From Pseudomonas cedrina subsp. cedrina (lineage in GTDB: Bacteria; Pseudomonadota; Gammaproteobacteria; Pseudomonadales; Pseudomonadaceae), in assembly GCF_001983175.1 (NCBI RefSeq), contig NZ_MNPW01000002.1, positions 496,001-560,000 of the forward strand: 64,000 nucleotides of DNA, read 5' to 3'. Below the pieces are notes generated by a model, which did no database searches, had not been told where the DNA came from, and worked only from the letters and a program-made list of their open reading frames with translations. Position 1 is the stretch's first letter, and each line of letters starts with the position of its first letter. Below are positions 55,263 through 64,000 of the stretch, piece after piece. The position numbers were made by a program, and so were the translations under genes.

Positions 55263-55376
55263 TTTGCCTAAAGTCTTGCCCCAGAAGGCTTTAACCCTAC
55301 TATTTCGTCGAAATTGAACGCCGTTTACGCCTTTTATCCCCCCAGCGCAATCCGCTATTAGGGTGAGGAGCGCGCG

Positions 55377-55405
55377 TTGTCATTAGTAACCTAACTGTCT
55401 ATACT
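55377..55405 (+). promoter_or_regulatory. sdhC sigma-70 promoter
   Basis: TTGTCA (55377) and TATACT (55400) with 17-base spacing, about 135 bases upstream of sdhC. It shares the 363-base divergent region 55178-55540 with the gltA promoter; no other element was assigned there. Confidence 0.7.
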
Positions 55406-55540
55406 CGGCCACCGACCGCCAAGGGCTTTTGGGCTTGCTTTCATTGGGGGTCGCACTCCCTGGGTGGTGCTTACCTGACCAGTGCACTCCCCGACAACTT
55501 TGCCCTGATTGTTAGGGGCTCTTAAGTGTGAAAAAAAGCC

Positions 55541-55915
55541 GTGAATAGCCAACGACCTGTAAACCTAGACCTAAGGACCATCAAACTCCCCATCACCGGC
55601 GTTACGTCGTTCCTGCACCGTGTTTCCGGCATCATCCTGTTCCTGGGCCTGGGCATCATGCTTTATGCATTGAGCAAATCCCTGGGTTCCGAGGAAGGTT
55701 TTGCCGAGGTGAAGGCATACTTGACCAGCCCGCTGGCCAAGTTCGTAGCATGGGGCCTCCTGTCCGCTCTGCTGTATCACCTGGTAGCCGGCGTGCGCCA
55801 CTTGATCATGGACATGGGCATCGGTGAGACGCTGGAAGGCGGCCGCCTGGGCTCGAAAATCATCATCGCCATTTCCGTGGTGCTGATCGTTCTGGCAGGA
55901 GTTTGGATATGGTAA
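55541..55915 (+). CDS. sdhC: Succinate dehydrogenase cytochrome b556 subunit
   Basis: 124 residues from a GTG start (MNSQRPVNLDLRTIKLPITGVTSFLHRVSG). Three transmembrane helices; the heme b ligand is in LLYHLVAGVRHLIMDMG, and the SFLHRVSG motif lines the quinone site. Membrane anchor of complex II. It overlaps sdhD by seven bases. Confidence 0.95.
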   Translation: MNSQRPVNLDLRTIKLPITGVTSFLHRVSGIILFLGLGIMLYALSKSLGSEEGFAEVKAYLTSPLAKFVAWGLLSALLYHLVAGVRHLIMDMGIGETLEGGRLGSKIIIAISVVLIVLAGVWIW

Positions 55916-56277
55916 CCAGCGTTACGAATCTGTCGCGTTCGGGCCTCTATGACTGGATGGCACAGCGTGTGTCTGCGGTCGTTCTCGCGGCTTATTTCAT
56001 TTTCCTGATCGGATACCTCGTCGCAAACCCGGGCATCGGCTTTGAGCAATGGCACGGCCTGTTCGCCCACAATGCGATGCGAATCTTCAGCCTGCTGGCC
56101 CTTGTAGCCCTGGGCGCTCACGCCTGGGTCGGCATGTGGACCATCGCGACCGACTACCTGACGCCAATGGCGCTGGGCAAGTCCGCGACCGCAGTCCGTT
56201 TCCTCTTCCAGGCAGTATGCGGCATCGCGATGTTCGCTTACTTCGTCTGGGGTGTGCAGATTCTTTGGGGTATCTGA
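55909..56277 (+). CDS. sdhD: Succinate dehydrogenase membrane anchor subunit
   Basis: 122 residues from ATG 55909 (MVTSVTNLSRSGLYDWMAQRVSAVVL). Three transmembrane helices; the RVSAV segment and the LGAHAWVGMWTIATDYL helix with His/Asp-Tyr contribute to heme and ubiquinone binding. Start lies within the last codons of sdhC. Confidence 0.95.
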   Translation: MVTSVTNLSRSGLYDWMAQRVSAVVLAAYFIFLIGYLVANPGIGFEQWHGLFAHNAMRIFSLLALVALGAHAWVGMWTIATDYLTPMALGKSATAVRFLFQAVCGIAMFAYFVWGVQILWGI

Positions 56278-56280
56278 TTC

Positions 56281-58053
56281 ATGGCTAACATTCCAACTAT
56301 TTCATTCGACGCCATCATTATTGGTGGCGGCGGGGCCGGCATGCGCGCTGCGCTGCAGCTGGCCCAGGGCGGTCACAAGACTGCCGTGATCACCAAGGTG
56401 TTCCCGACCCGTTCCCACACCGTATCGGCCCAGGGTGGCATCACCTGCGCCATCGCCTCCGCCGACCCGAACGATGACTGGCGCTGGCACATGTACGATA
56501 CCGTCAAGGGTTCCGACTACATCGGTGACCAGGACGCTATCGAATACATGTGTCAGGAAGGCCCTGCCGCGGTGTTCGAGCTGGATCACATGGGGCTGCC
56601 GTTCTCCCGTACCGAGCAAGGCCGTATCTACCAGCGTCCATTCGGCGGTCAGTCGAAGGACTACGGTAAAGGCGGGCAGGCTGCCCGTACCTGCGCCGCA
56701 TCCGACCGTACCGGCCACGCGCTGCTGCACACGCTTTACCAAGGCAACCTGAAAGCCGGCACTACGTTCCTGAACGAGTACTACGCTGTCGATCTGGTAA
56801 AGAACGGCAAGGGCGAGTTCGTCGGCGTGATTGCCATCTGCATCGAAACCGGTGAAACCACCTACATCCGCGCCAAGGCTACCGTGCTGGCGACGGGCGG
56901 TGCAGGCCGTATCTACGCGTCGACCACCAACGCCCTGATCAACACCGGCGACGGCGTTGGCATGGCGCTGCGTGCCGGCGTGCCGGTACAAGACATCGAA
57001 ATGTGGCAGTTCCACCCGACCGGCATCGCCGGCGCCGGTGTACTGGTTACAGAGGGTTGCCGTGGTGAAGGTGGTTACCTGATCAACAAGCACGGCGAGC
57101 GTTTCATGGAGCGTTACGCTCCGAACGCGAAAGACCTTGCTGGTCGTGACGTTGTTGCTCGCTCGATGGTCAAGGAAATCATCGCCGGCAACGGTTGCGG
57201 CCCGAACGGCGACCACGTACTGCTCAAGCTCGATCACCTGGGCGAAGAAGTGCTGCACAGCCGTCTGCCCGGCATCTGCGAGCTGTCCAAGACCTTCGCA
57301 CACGTTGACCCGGTGGTTGCTCCGGTTCCGGTTGTTCCGACTTGCCACTATATGATGGGCGGCGTGCCGACCAACATTCACGGCCAGGCGATCACGCAGA
57401 ACGCCGAAGGCGTGGACGAGATCATCCACGGTCTGTTCGCCGTTGGCGAAGTGGCCTGCGTATCCGTACACGGCGCCAACCGCCTGGGCGGCAACTCGCT
57501 GCTCGACCTGGTGGTATTCGGCCGCGCTGCCGGCCTGCACCTGGAAAAAGCGCTGACCGACGGCATCGAATACGATGACGCCACCGACGCGAACATCGAA
57601 ACCGCCCTGGCGCGTCTGAATGCTCTGAACGAGCGCACGGATGGCGAAGACGTGGCAACCCTGCGTCGCGAGCTGCAAAGCTGCATGCAGAACTACTTCG
57701 GTGTGTTCCGTACCGGCGAATACATGCAAAAGGGTATCGCCCAGCTGGCCGATCTGCGCACGCGCATCGCCAACGTCAAGATCAACGATAAGAGCCAGGC
57801 GTTCAACACCGCTCGTATCGAAGCCCTTGAGCTGCAAAACCTGCTGGAAGTGGCTGAAGCGACGGCGATCGCCGCCGAGGTTCGCAAGGAATCCCGTGGT
57901 GCCCACGCCCGCGAAGACTTTGAAGACCGCGACGACGAGAACTGGTTGTGCCACACCCTGTACTTCCCGGGTGACAAGCGCGTGACCAAGCGTGCCGTGA
58001 ACTTCTCGCCGAAGACGGTGCCGACGTTTGAACCGAAGATTCGGACTTACTAA
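56281..58053 (+). CDS. sdhA: Succinate dehydrogenase flavoprotein subunit
   Basis: 590 residues. N-terminal FAD-binding [17 protein letters not shown], the flavinylation histidine in [12 protein letters not shown], and catalytic segments [22 protein letters not shown] and [22 protein letters not shown]. It oxidises succinate to fumarate. Three bases follow sdhD's stop before the ATG. Confidence 0.97.
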   Translation: MANIPTISFDAIIIGGGGAGMRAALQLAQGGHKTAVITKVFPTRSHTVSAQGGITCAIASADPNDDWRWHMYDTVKGSDYIGDQDAIEYMCQEGPAAVFELDHMGLPFSRTEQGRIYQRPFGGQSKDYGKGGQAARTCAASDRTGHALLHTLYQGNLKAGTTFLNEYYAVDLVKNGKGEFVGVIAICIETGETTYIRAKATVLATGGAGRIYASTTNALINTGDGVGMALRAGVPVQDIEMWQFHPTGIAGAGVLVTEGCRGEGGYLINKHGERFMERYAPNAKDLAGRDVVARSMVKEIIAGNGCGPNGDHVLLKLDHLGEEVLHSRLPGICELSKTFAHVDPVVAPVPVVPTCHYMMGGVPTNIHGQAITQNAEGVDEIIHGLFAVGEVACVSVHGANRLGGNSLLDLVVFGRAAGLHLEKALTDGIEYDDATDANIETALARLNALNERTDGEDVATLRRELQSCMQNYFGVFRTGEYMQKGIAQLADLRTRIANVKINDKSQAFNTARIEALELQNLLEVAEATAIAAEVRKESRGAHAREDFEDRDDENWLCHTLYFPGDKRVTKRAVNFSPKTVPTFEPKIRTY

Positions 58054-58064
58054 GGGTGACTGCC

Positions 58065-58769
58065 ATGTTGAAAGTCAGTGTTTATCGCTACAACCCTGAT
58101 CAGGACGCTGCGCCGTTCATGCAGGAGTTCCAGGTCGATACCGGTGGTAAAGACCTGATGGTGCTGGATGTATTGGCACTGATCAAAGAGCAGGACGAAG
58201 GTTTCTCCTATCGTCGCTCTTGCCGTGAAGGTGTGTGCGGTTCCGACGGCATGAACATCAACGGCAAAAACGGCCTGGCGTGCATCACGCCGCTGTCCGC
58301 CGTGGTCAAGGGTAACAAGCTGATCGTTCGTCCTCTGCCAGGTTTGCCGGTTATCCGTGACCTGGTCGTCGATATGAGCATCTTCTACAAGCAATACGAG
58401 AAGGTTAAGCCGTTCCTGCAGAACGACACGCCGGCTCCGGCCATCGAGCGTCTGCAATCCCCGGAAGAGCGCGAGAAGCTCGACGGTCTGTACGAGTGCA
58501 TCCTGTGCGCTTGCTGCTCGACCTCCTGCCCGTCCTTCTGGTGGAACCCGGACAAGTTCCTGGGCCCGGCTGCCCTGCTGCAAGCGTACCGCTTCCTGGC
58601 AGACAGCCGTGACACCAAGACGTCCGAGCGTCTGGCTTCGCTGGATGACCCGTTCAGCGTATTCCGCTGCCGCGGGATCATGAACTGCGTCAACGTATGT
58701 CCCAAAGGCCTGAACCCGACTAAGGCCATTGGTCACATCCGTAACATGCTGCTGCAGAGCGGCGTGTAA
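58065..58769 (+). CDS. sdhB: Succinate dehydrogenase iron-sulfur subunit
   Basis: 234 residues from ATG 58065, with GGGTGA upstream. All three clusters are present: [2Fe-2S] in SCREGVCGSDGM...GLAC, [4Fe-4S] in CILCACCSTSCPSF and [3Fe-4S]/[4Fe-4S] ligands in CRGIMNCVNVCPKGLNP. It transfers electrons from SdhA to ubiquinone. The 262 bases to sucA contain no recognisable terminator or gene. Confidence 0.96.
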   Translation: MLKVSVYRYNPDQDAAPFMQEFQVDTGGKDLMVLDVLALIKEQDEGFSYRRSCREGVCGSDGMNINGKNGLACITPLSAVVKGNKLIVRPLPGLPVIRDLVVDMSIFYKQYEKVKPFLQNDTPAPAIERLQSPEEREKLDGLYECILCACCSTSCPSFWWNPDKFLGPAALLQAYRFLADSRDTKTSERLASLDDPFSVFRCRGIMNCVNVCPKGLNPTKAIGHIRNMLLQSGV

Positions 58770-59031
58770 CCGGCGTTGTAGTAAAGGCAGGACCGTTGTG
58801 CCCGTAAATGCTGCGGCGCAGGCTTCAACCGGCGCCGTAGTTTTAACTTGAGCAGCGACTTACAAAGCCGCGGCTCTTATTTTGAAGAAATGAGACAAGC
58901 AGGGGCATTCGGGTTGGTACCCGAACTATCAGCGTGATCCTAAGTGGCTTGTTTTGGTCGCTGCACTTGGCCTTTTGCAAGCAAACTCGGTGTTTTCGCC
59001 GGTGGTGTCCCCAAATCGAGGGTGACCAAGC

Positions 59032-61863
59032 ATGCAAGAAAGCGTGATGCAGCGCATGTGGAACAGCGGCTATCTTTCAGGTGGTAACGCTGCCTATGTG
59101 GAAGAGCTTTATGAGCTCTACCTGCACGACCCTAACGCTGTGCCAGAAGAATGGCGCACCAAATTTCAGACGTTGTCTTCAGACGGCAACGCTGCCACCG
59201 ATGTATCGCACGCAACGATTCGCGATCAGTTTGTGCTGCTGGCAAAGAACCAGCGCCGCGCCCAACCGGTTTCCGCCGGTAGCGTGAGCAGTGAGCACGA
59301 GAAGAAGCAAGTTGAAGTATTGCGACTGATCCAGGCCTACCGGATGCGTGGCCACCAGGCGGCCCAGCTTGACCCGCTGGGGCTCTGGCAGCGTCCTGCA
59401 CCGGCTGACCTGTCGATCAATCATTACGGCTTGACCAATGCCGATCTTGATACGACCTTCCGTGCCGGCGACCTGTTCATCGGCAAAGAGGAAGCGAGCC
59501 TACGCGAAATTCACGAAGCGTTGCAGCAGACATATTGCCGCACCATCGGCGCTGAGTTCACGCACATCACCGATTCCGAGCAGCGCCACTGGTTCCAGCA
59601 TCGCCTGGAAGGTGTGCGTGGCCGTCCGGTGCTGTCCGCCGACGTCCGCGGCCACCTGCTTGAGCGCGTCACCGCGGCCGAGGGCCTGGAAAAATACCTG
59701 GGTACCAAATACCCGGGCACCAAGCGTTTCGGCCTGGAAGGCGGCGAAAGCCTGATCCCGATGCTCGACGAGATGATCCAGCGTTCCGGTTCGTACGGCA
59801 CCAAGGAAGTCGTGATCGGCATGGCCCACCGGGGTCGCCTGAACGTGTTGGTCAACACCTTCGGCAAGAACCCGCGTGATCTGTTCGACGAGTTCGAAGG
59901 CAAGAAGAAGGTCGAACTGGGTTCCGGTGACGTTAAATACCACCAGGGTTTCTCGTCCAACGTGATGACCACCGGCGGTGAAGTTCACCTGGCCATGGCC
60001 TTCAACCCATCCCACCTGGAAATCGTTTCTCCAGTGGTCGAGGGTTCGGTCCGTGCTCGTCAGGATCGTCGCAATGACACCACCGGTGAAAAGGTCCTGC
60101 CGATTTCCATCCACGGTGACGCGGCATTCGCCGGTCAAGGCGTGGTCCTGGAAACCTTCCAGATGTCGCAGACCCGCGGCTTCAAGACCGGCGGTACCGT
60201 TCACATCGTGATCAACAACCAGGTTGGCTTCACCATCAGCAACCCGCTGGACGCGCGTTCCACCGAGTACGCCACCGACGTTGCCAAGATGATCCAGGCG
60301 CCGATCCTCCATGTGAATGGCGATGATCCGGAAGCCGTGCTGTTCGTGACCCAACTGGCTATCGACTACCGCATGCAGTTCAAGCGTGACGTGGTGATCG
60401 ACCTGGTGTGTTACCGCCGTCGCGGTCACAACGAAGCGGACGAGCCAAGCGGCACCCAGCCGTTGATGTACCAGCAGATCGCCAAGCAGCGCACCACCCG
60501 TGAGCTGTATGCCGAAAGCCTGACCAAGGCCGGTATTGTTGATGAGGCGCGTGTTCAGGCCAAGATCGATGAATACCGCAACGCGCTGGACAATGGTCTG
60601 CATGTTGTAAAAAGCCTGGTTAAAGAGCCGAACAAAGAGCTGTTCGTCGACTGGCGTCCGTACCTGGGCCATGCCTGGACTGCGCGTCACGATACGACCT
60701 TCGATCTGAAGACCTTGCAGGAATTGTCCGCCAAGCTGCTGGAAATTCCGGACGGCTTCGTGGTTCAGCGCCAGGTCTCGAAGATCTACGAAGATCGTCA
60801 GAAGATGCAAGCCGGCGGCCTGCCGATCAACTGGGGTTACGCCGAAACCATGGCGTACGCAACCCTGGCGTTCGAAGGTCACCCGATCCGCATGACCGGC
60901 CAGGACATCGGCCGTGGTACGTTCTCGCACCGCCATGCCGTGCTGCACAACCAGAAAGACGCGGGCACCTACATCCCGTTGCAGAACCTGTACGCAGGCC
61001 AGCCGCGTTTCGACCTGTACGATTCGTTCCTGTCCGAAGAAGCCGTACTGGCGTTCGAATATGGCTACTCGACCACCACGCCTCAGGCGCTGGTGATCTG
61101 GGAAGCCCAGTTCGGCGACTTCGCCAACGGTGCCCAGGTGGTGATCGACCAGTTCATCACCAGCGGCGAGCACAAGTGGGGCCGCCTGTGCGGTTTGACC
61201 ATGCTGCTGCCACACGGTTATGAAGGCCAGGGTCCCGAGCACTCCTCGGCCCGTCTGGAGCGTTACCTGCAGCTGTGTGCCGAGCACAACATCCAGGTGT
61301 GCGTGCCGACGACCCCGGCGCAGATCTACCACTTGCTGCGTCGCCAGGTGATCCGCCCGCTGCGCAAGCCGCTGGTCGTGCTGACACCGAAGTCGCTGCT
61401 GCGGCATAAACTGGCGGTCTCGACCCTGGAAGATCTGGCGGATGGTTCGTTCCAGACCGTTATTCCGGAAATCGACACGCTGGAAGCGGCCAAGGTGACT
61501 CGCCTGGTCCTGTGCAGCGGCAAGGTCTACTACGACTTGCTGGAAAAACGCCGTGCCGAAGGCCGCGAAGACATCGCCATCGTGCGTATCGAGCAGCTTT
61601 ACCCGTTCCCGGAAGACGACCTGATGGAGGCCATCGCGCCTTACACAAACCTCACTCACGTGGTGTGGTGCCAGGAAGAACCGATGAACCAGGGCGCGTG
61701 GTACAGCAGCCAGCATCATTTGCGTCGCAGCATCGGCAACCATAACAAGGCCCTGGGCCTGGAGTACGCCGGTCGTGATGCTTCTGCTGCACCTGCCTGT
61801 GGTTATGCGTCGATGCACGCCGAACAGCAGGAAAAACTGCTGCAAGATGCCTTCACTGTTTAA
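59032..61863 (+). CDS. sucA: 2-oxoglutarate dehydrogenase E1 component
   Basis: 943 residues, ThDP-dependent. N-terminal LSGGNAAYVEELYELYLHDPNAVPEEW segment binds E2 and is a family hallmark. The active site includes IGMAHRGRLNVLVN, HGDAAFAGQGVVLETFQMS (ThDP/Mg) and ETMAYATLAFEGHPIRMTGQDIGRGTFSHRHAVLHNQ. It decarboxylates 2-oxoglutarate and succinylates the lipoyl arm of SucB. GGGTGA precedes the ATG. Confidence 0.97.
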   Translation: MQESVMQRMWNSGYLSGGNAAYVEELYELYLHDPNAVPEEWRTKFQTLSSDGNAATDVSHATIRDQFVLLAKNQRRAQPVSAGSVSSEHEKKQVEVLRLIQAYRMRGHQAAQLDPLGLWQRPAPADLSINHYGLTNADLDTTFRAGDLFIGKEEASLREIHEALQQTYCRTIGAEFTHITDSEQRHWFQHRLEGVRGRPVLSADVRGHLLERVTAAEGLEKYLGTKYPGTKRFGLEGGESLIPMLDEMIQRSGSYGTKEVVIGMAHRGRLNVLVNTFGKNPRDLFDEFEGKKKVELGSGDVKYHQGFSSNVMTTGGEVHLAMAFNPSHLEIVSPVVEGSVRARQDRRNDTTGEKVLPISIHGDAAFAGQGVVLETFQMSQTRGFKTGGTVHIVINNQVGFTISNPLDARSTEYATDVAKMIQAPILHVNGDDPEAVLFVTQLAIDYRMQFKRDVVIDLVCYRRRGHNEADEPSGTQPLMYQQIAKQRTTRELYAESLTKAGIVDEARVQAKIDEYRNALDNGLHVVKSLVKEPNKELFVDWRPYLGHAWTARHDTTFDLKTLQELSAKLLEIPDGFVVQRQVSKIYEDRQKMQAGGLPINWGYAETMAYATLAFEGHPIRMTGQDIGRGTFSHRHAVLHNQKDAGTYIPLQNLYAGQPRFDLYDSFLSEEAVLAFEYGYSTTTPQALVIWEAQFGDFANGAQVVIDQFITSGEHKWGRLCGLTMLLPHGYEGQGPEHSSARLERYLQLCAEHNIQVCVPTTPAQIYHLLRRQVIRPLRKPLVVLTPKSLLRHKLAVSTLEDLADGSFQTVIPEIDTLEAAKVTRLVLCSGKVYYDLLEKRRAEGREDIAIVRIEQLYPFPEDDLMEAIAPYTNLTHVVWCQEEPMNQGAWYSSQHHLRRSIGNHNKALGLEYAGRDASAAPACGYASMHAEQQEKLLQDAFTV

Positions 61864-61907
61864 CGCCTTCGCGCTGACTGAAACCGAATTTTAAGGACCC
61901 ACAGATA

Positions 61908-63128
61908 ATGGCTATCGAAATCAAAGCCCCGTCATTCCCGGAATCGGTTGCCGATGGCACCGTTGCCACCTGGCACAAGAAACCAGGCGAGGCCGTCAAG
62001 CGTGACGACCTGATCGTCGACATCGAGACCGACAAGGTCGTGCTGGAAGTATTGGCCGAAGCTGACGGCGTGCTGGGCGCAATCGTTGCCGAAGAGGGCG
62101 CGACCGTTCTGTCGAACCAGGTGCTGGGCTCGATCGAAGAGGGCAGCGCTGCTGCTGCGCCTGCCGCCGCCGCACCGGCTGCCGCTTCGGCTCCAGCCGC
62201 CGCTCCGGCCGCGGGTGGCGAAGACCCGATCGCTGCACCGGCTGCTCGCCAGCTGGCTGACGAGAACGGCATCAACTTGGCGTCCATCAAAGGCACCGGC
62301 AAAGATGGCCGCGTGACCAAGGAAGACGTGGTTGCCGCTGTTGAAGCCAAGAAAAACGCCCCGGCCGCCGCGCCTGTCAAGGCCGCTGCACCGGCTGCCG
62401 CCGCGCCTGTGTTCGCTGCCGGCGACCGTACCGAGAAGCGTGTGCCGATGACCCGCGTACGGGCCACCGTGGCCAAGCGTCTGGTTGAAGCACAGTCGAA
62501 CATGGCGATGCTGACCACCTTCAACGAAGTCGACATGACCGAAGTCATGGCCCTGCGTTCGAAGTACAAGGACCTGTTCGAGAAGTCCCACAACGGCGTG
62601 CGCCTGGGCTTCATGTCCTTCTTCGTGAAGGCGGCTACCGAAGCGCTGAAGCGCTACCCGGCGGTCAACGCTTCCATCGATGGCACCGACATCGTTTACC
62701 ATGGCTACGCCGATATCGGCGTTGCCGTGTCCAGCGACCGTGGCCTGGTGGTTCCGGTACTGCGTAATGCCGAACTGATGAGCCTGGCTGAAATCGAAGG
62801 CGGCATCGCCGGCTTCGGCAAGAAAGCCCGTGACGGCAAACTGACCATCGATGAGATGACCGGTGGTACCTTCACCATCACCAACGGTGGTACCTTCGGT
62901 TCGATGATGTCGACCCCGATCGTCAACCCGCCACAAGCCGCAATCCTGGGCATGCACAACATCATCCAGCGTCCGATGGCCATCAACGGCCAGGTCGTGA
63001 TCCGCCCGATGATGTACCTGGCGCTGTCTTACGATCACCGCCTGATCGACGGTAAAGAAGCCGTGACTTTCCTGGTGACCATCAAGAATCTGCTGGAAGA
63101 CCCGGCTCGTCTGCTGCTGGACATCTGA
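61908..63128 (+). CDS. sucB: Dihydrolipoyllysine-residue succinyltransferase (E2 of 2-oxoglutarate dehydrogenase)
   Basis: 406 residues. Lipoyl domain with the lipoylated Lys in [11 protein letters not shown] (about residue 43), an Ala/Pro-rich linker, the E3-binding domain ([32 protein letters not shown]), a second linker, and the catalytic core ending in [12 protein letters not shown] with the active His. It transfers succinyl to CoA. RBS AAGGA before the ATG. Confidence 0.97.
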   Translation: MAIEIKAPSFPESVADGTVATWHKKPGEAVKRDDLIVDIETDKVVLEVLAEADGVLGAIVAEEGATVLSNQVLGSIEEGSAAAAPAAAAPAAASAPAAAPAAGGEDPIAAPAARQLADENGINLASIKGTGKDGRVTKEDVVAAVEAKKNAPAAAPVKAAAPAAAAPVFAAGDRTEKRVPMTRVRATVAKRLVEAQSNMAMLTTFNEVDMTEVMALRSKYKDLFEKSHNGVRLGFMSFFVKAATEALKRYPAVNASIDGTDIVYHGYADIGVAVSSDRGLVVPVLRNAELMSLAEIEGGIAGFGKKARDGKLTIDEMTGGTFTITNGGTFGSMMSTPIVNPPQAAILGMHNIIQRPMAINGQVVIRPMMYLALSYDHRLIDGKEAVTFLVTIKNLLEDPARLLLDI

Positions 63129-63133
63129 TAAAG

Positions 63134-64000
<867 letters not shown>

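Noticed and set aside
58770..59031. Possible terminator or small RNA between sdhB and sucA (CGGCGC..GGCGCCG)
   Set aside because: The stem is short with an 11-base loop and weak T-tract; not enough to call a terminator or RNA gene.
56302..61845. Long antisense frames opposite sdhA and sucA (about 550 and 780 codons)
   Set aside because: They mirror highly conserved TCA genes and show no family similarity; typical codon-bias artefacts of high-GC DNA.

Overview
This window is chromosomal DNA of a Pseudomonas, most likely of the P. fluorescens group. The evidence is gene content and order (ccmABCDEFGHI; gcl-hyi-glxR-ttuD-pyk; gltA / sdhCDAB-sucAB-lpd), high GC with matching codon use, and many REP/REPIN palindromes of the two classic P. 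fluorescens families (TAGTGAGCGGGCTTG and GTGGGAGCTGGCTTGCC). No prophage, IS element, CRISPR array, tRNA or rRNA was seen. It reads as core chromosome with a few accessory insertions.

Layout. 1-381: 3' end of a free methionine-R-sulfoxide reductase. 546-5468: a BvgS/EvgS-type hybrid histidine kinase, its LuxR-type response regulator, and a stand-alone receiver protein. 5642-9337: a dGTPase-like HD hydrolase, an EAL c-di-GMP phosphodiesterase and a three-gene envelope-stress operon (DUF883 / holin-like YqjE / small membrane protein). 9686-12623: an ammonium transporter and a KefB-type antiporter, convergent. 12810-14767: a glutaredoxin-like protein, a small gene directly behind a textbook LexA box, a pseudouridine synthase and a YgdI-type lipoprotein. 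14847-17275: molybdenum cofactor genes mobA, moaB and moeA. 17566-19478: a FliK-like protein with a stand-alone FlhB C-terminal domain. 19670-27031: the complete cytochrome c maturation operon ccmABCDEFGHI plus a lipoprotein.

27277-31648 is accessory in character: a phnM relic in front of an orphan phnN, a LysR regulator, a HicAB toxin-antitoxin pair with a palindromic operator, and a serralysin-like metalloprotease with an unusual C-terminal extension and no secretion genes beside it. 31658-35956 holds an MFS exporter, a lone sulfate-binding protein, a voltage-gated K+ channel with a zinc ribbon and a urea transporter. 36086-42582 is the glyoxylate-to-pyruvate operon (gcl, hyi, glxR, ttuD, pyk), divided by REPINs; it diverges from a GlcG-family gene across an AT-rich region with two identical TTGTATACAA operators. 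43426-43884 encodes a REP-associated tyrosine transposase (RAYT) bracketed by REP pairs, probably the enzyme that mobilises the REPs in this genome.

44090-53620 holds a TetR regulator, DUF808 protein, MlaA-like protein with an alpha/beta hydrolase, a small membrane protein, a membrane-anchored GH17 enzyme, an orphan betaine-binding protein, and yjcH-actP for acetate uptake with Crc/Hfq-type A-rich motifs at the start codon. 53888-64000 is the TCA cluster: gltA diverging from sdhCDAB, then sucA, sucB and the start of lpd. A recurring detail is that three unrelated genes (the kinase, the YgdI lipoprotein and phnN) end exactly on the TAG of a REP element's TAGTGA terminus.
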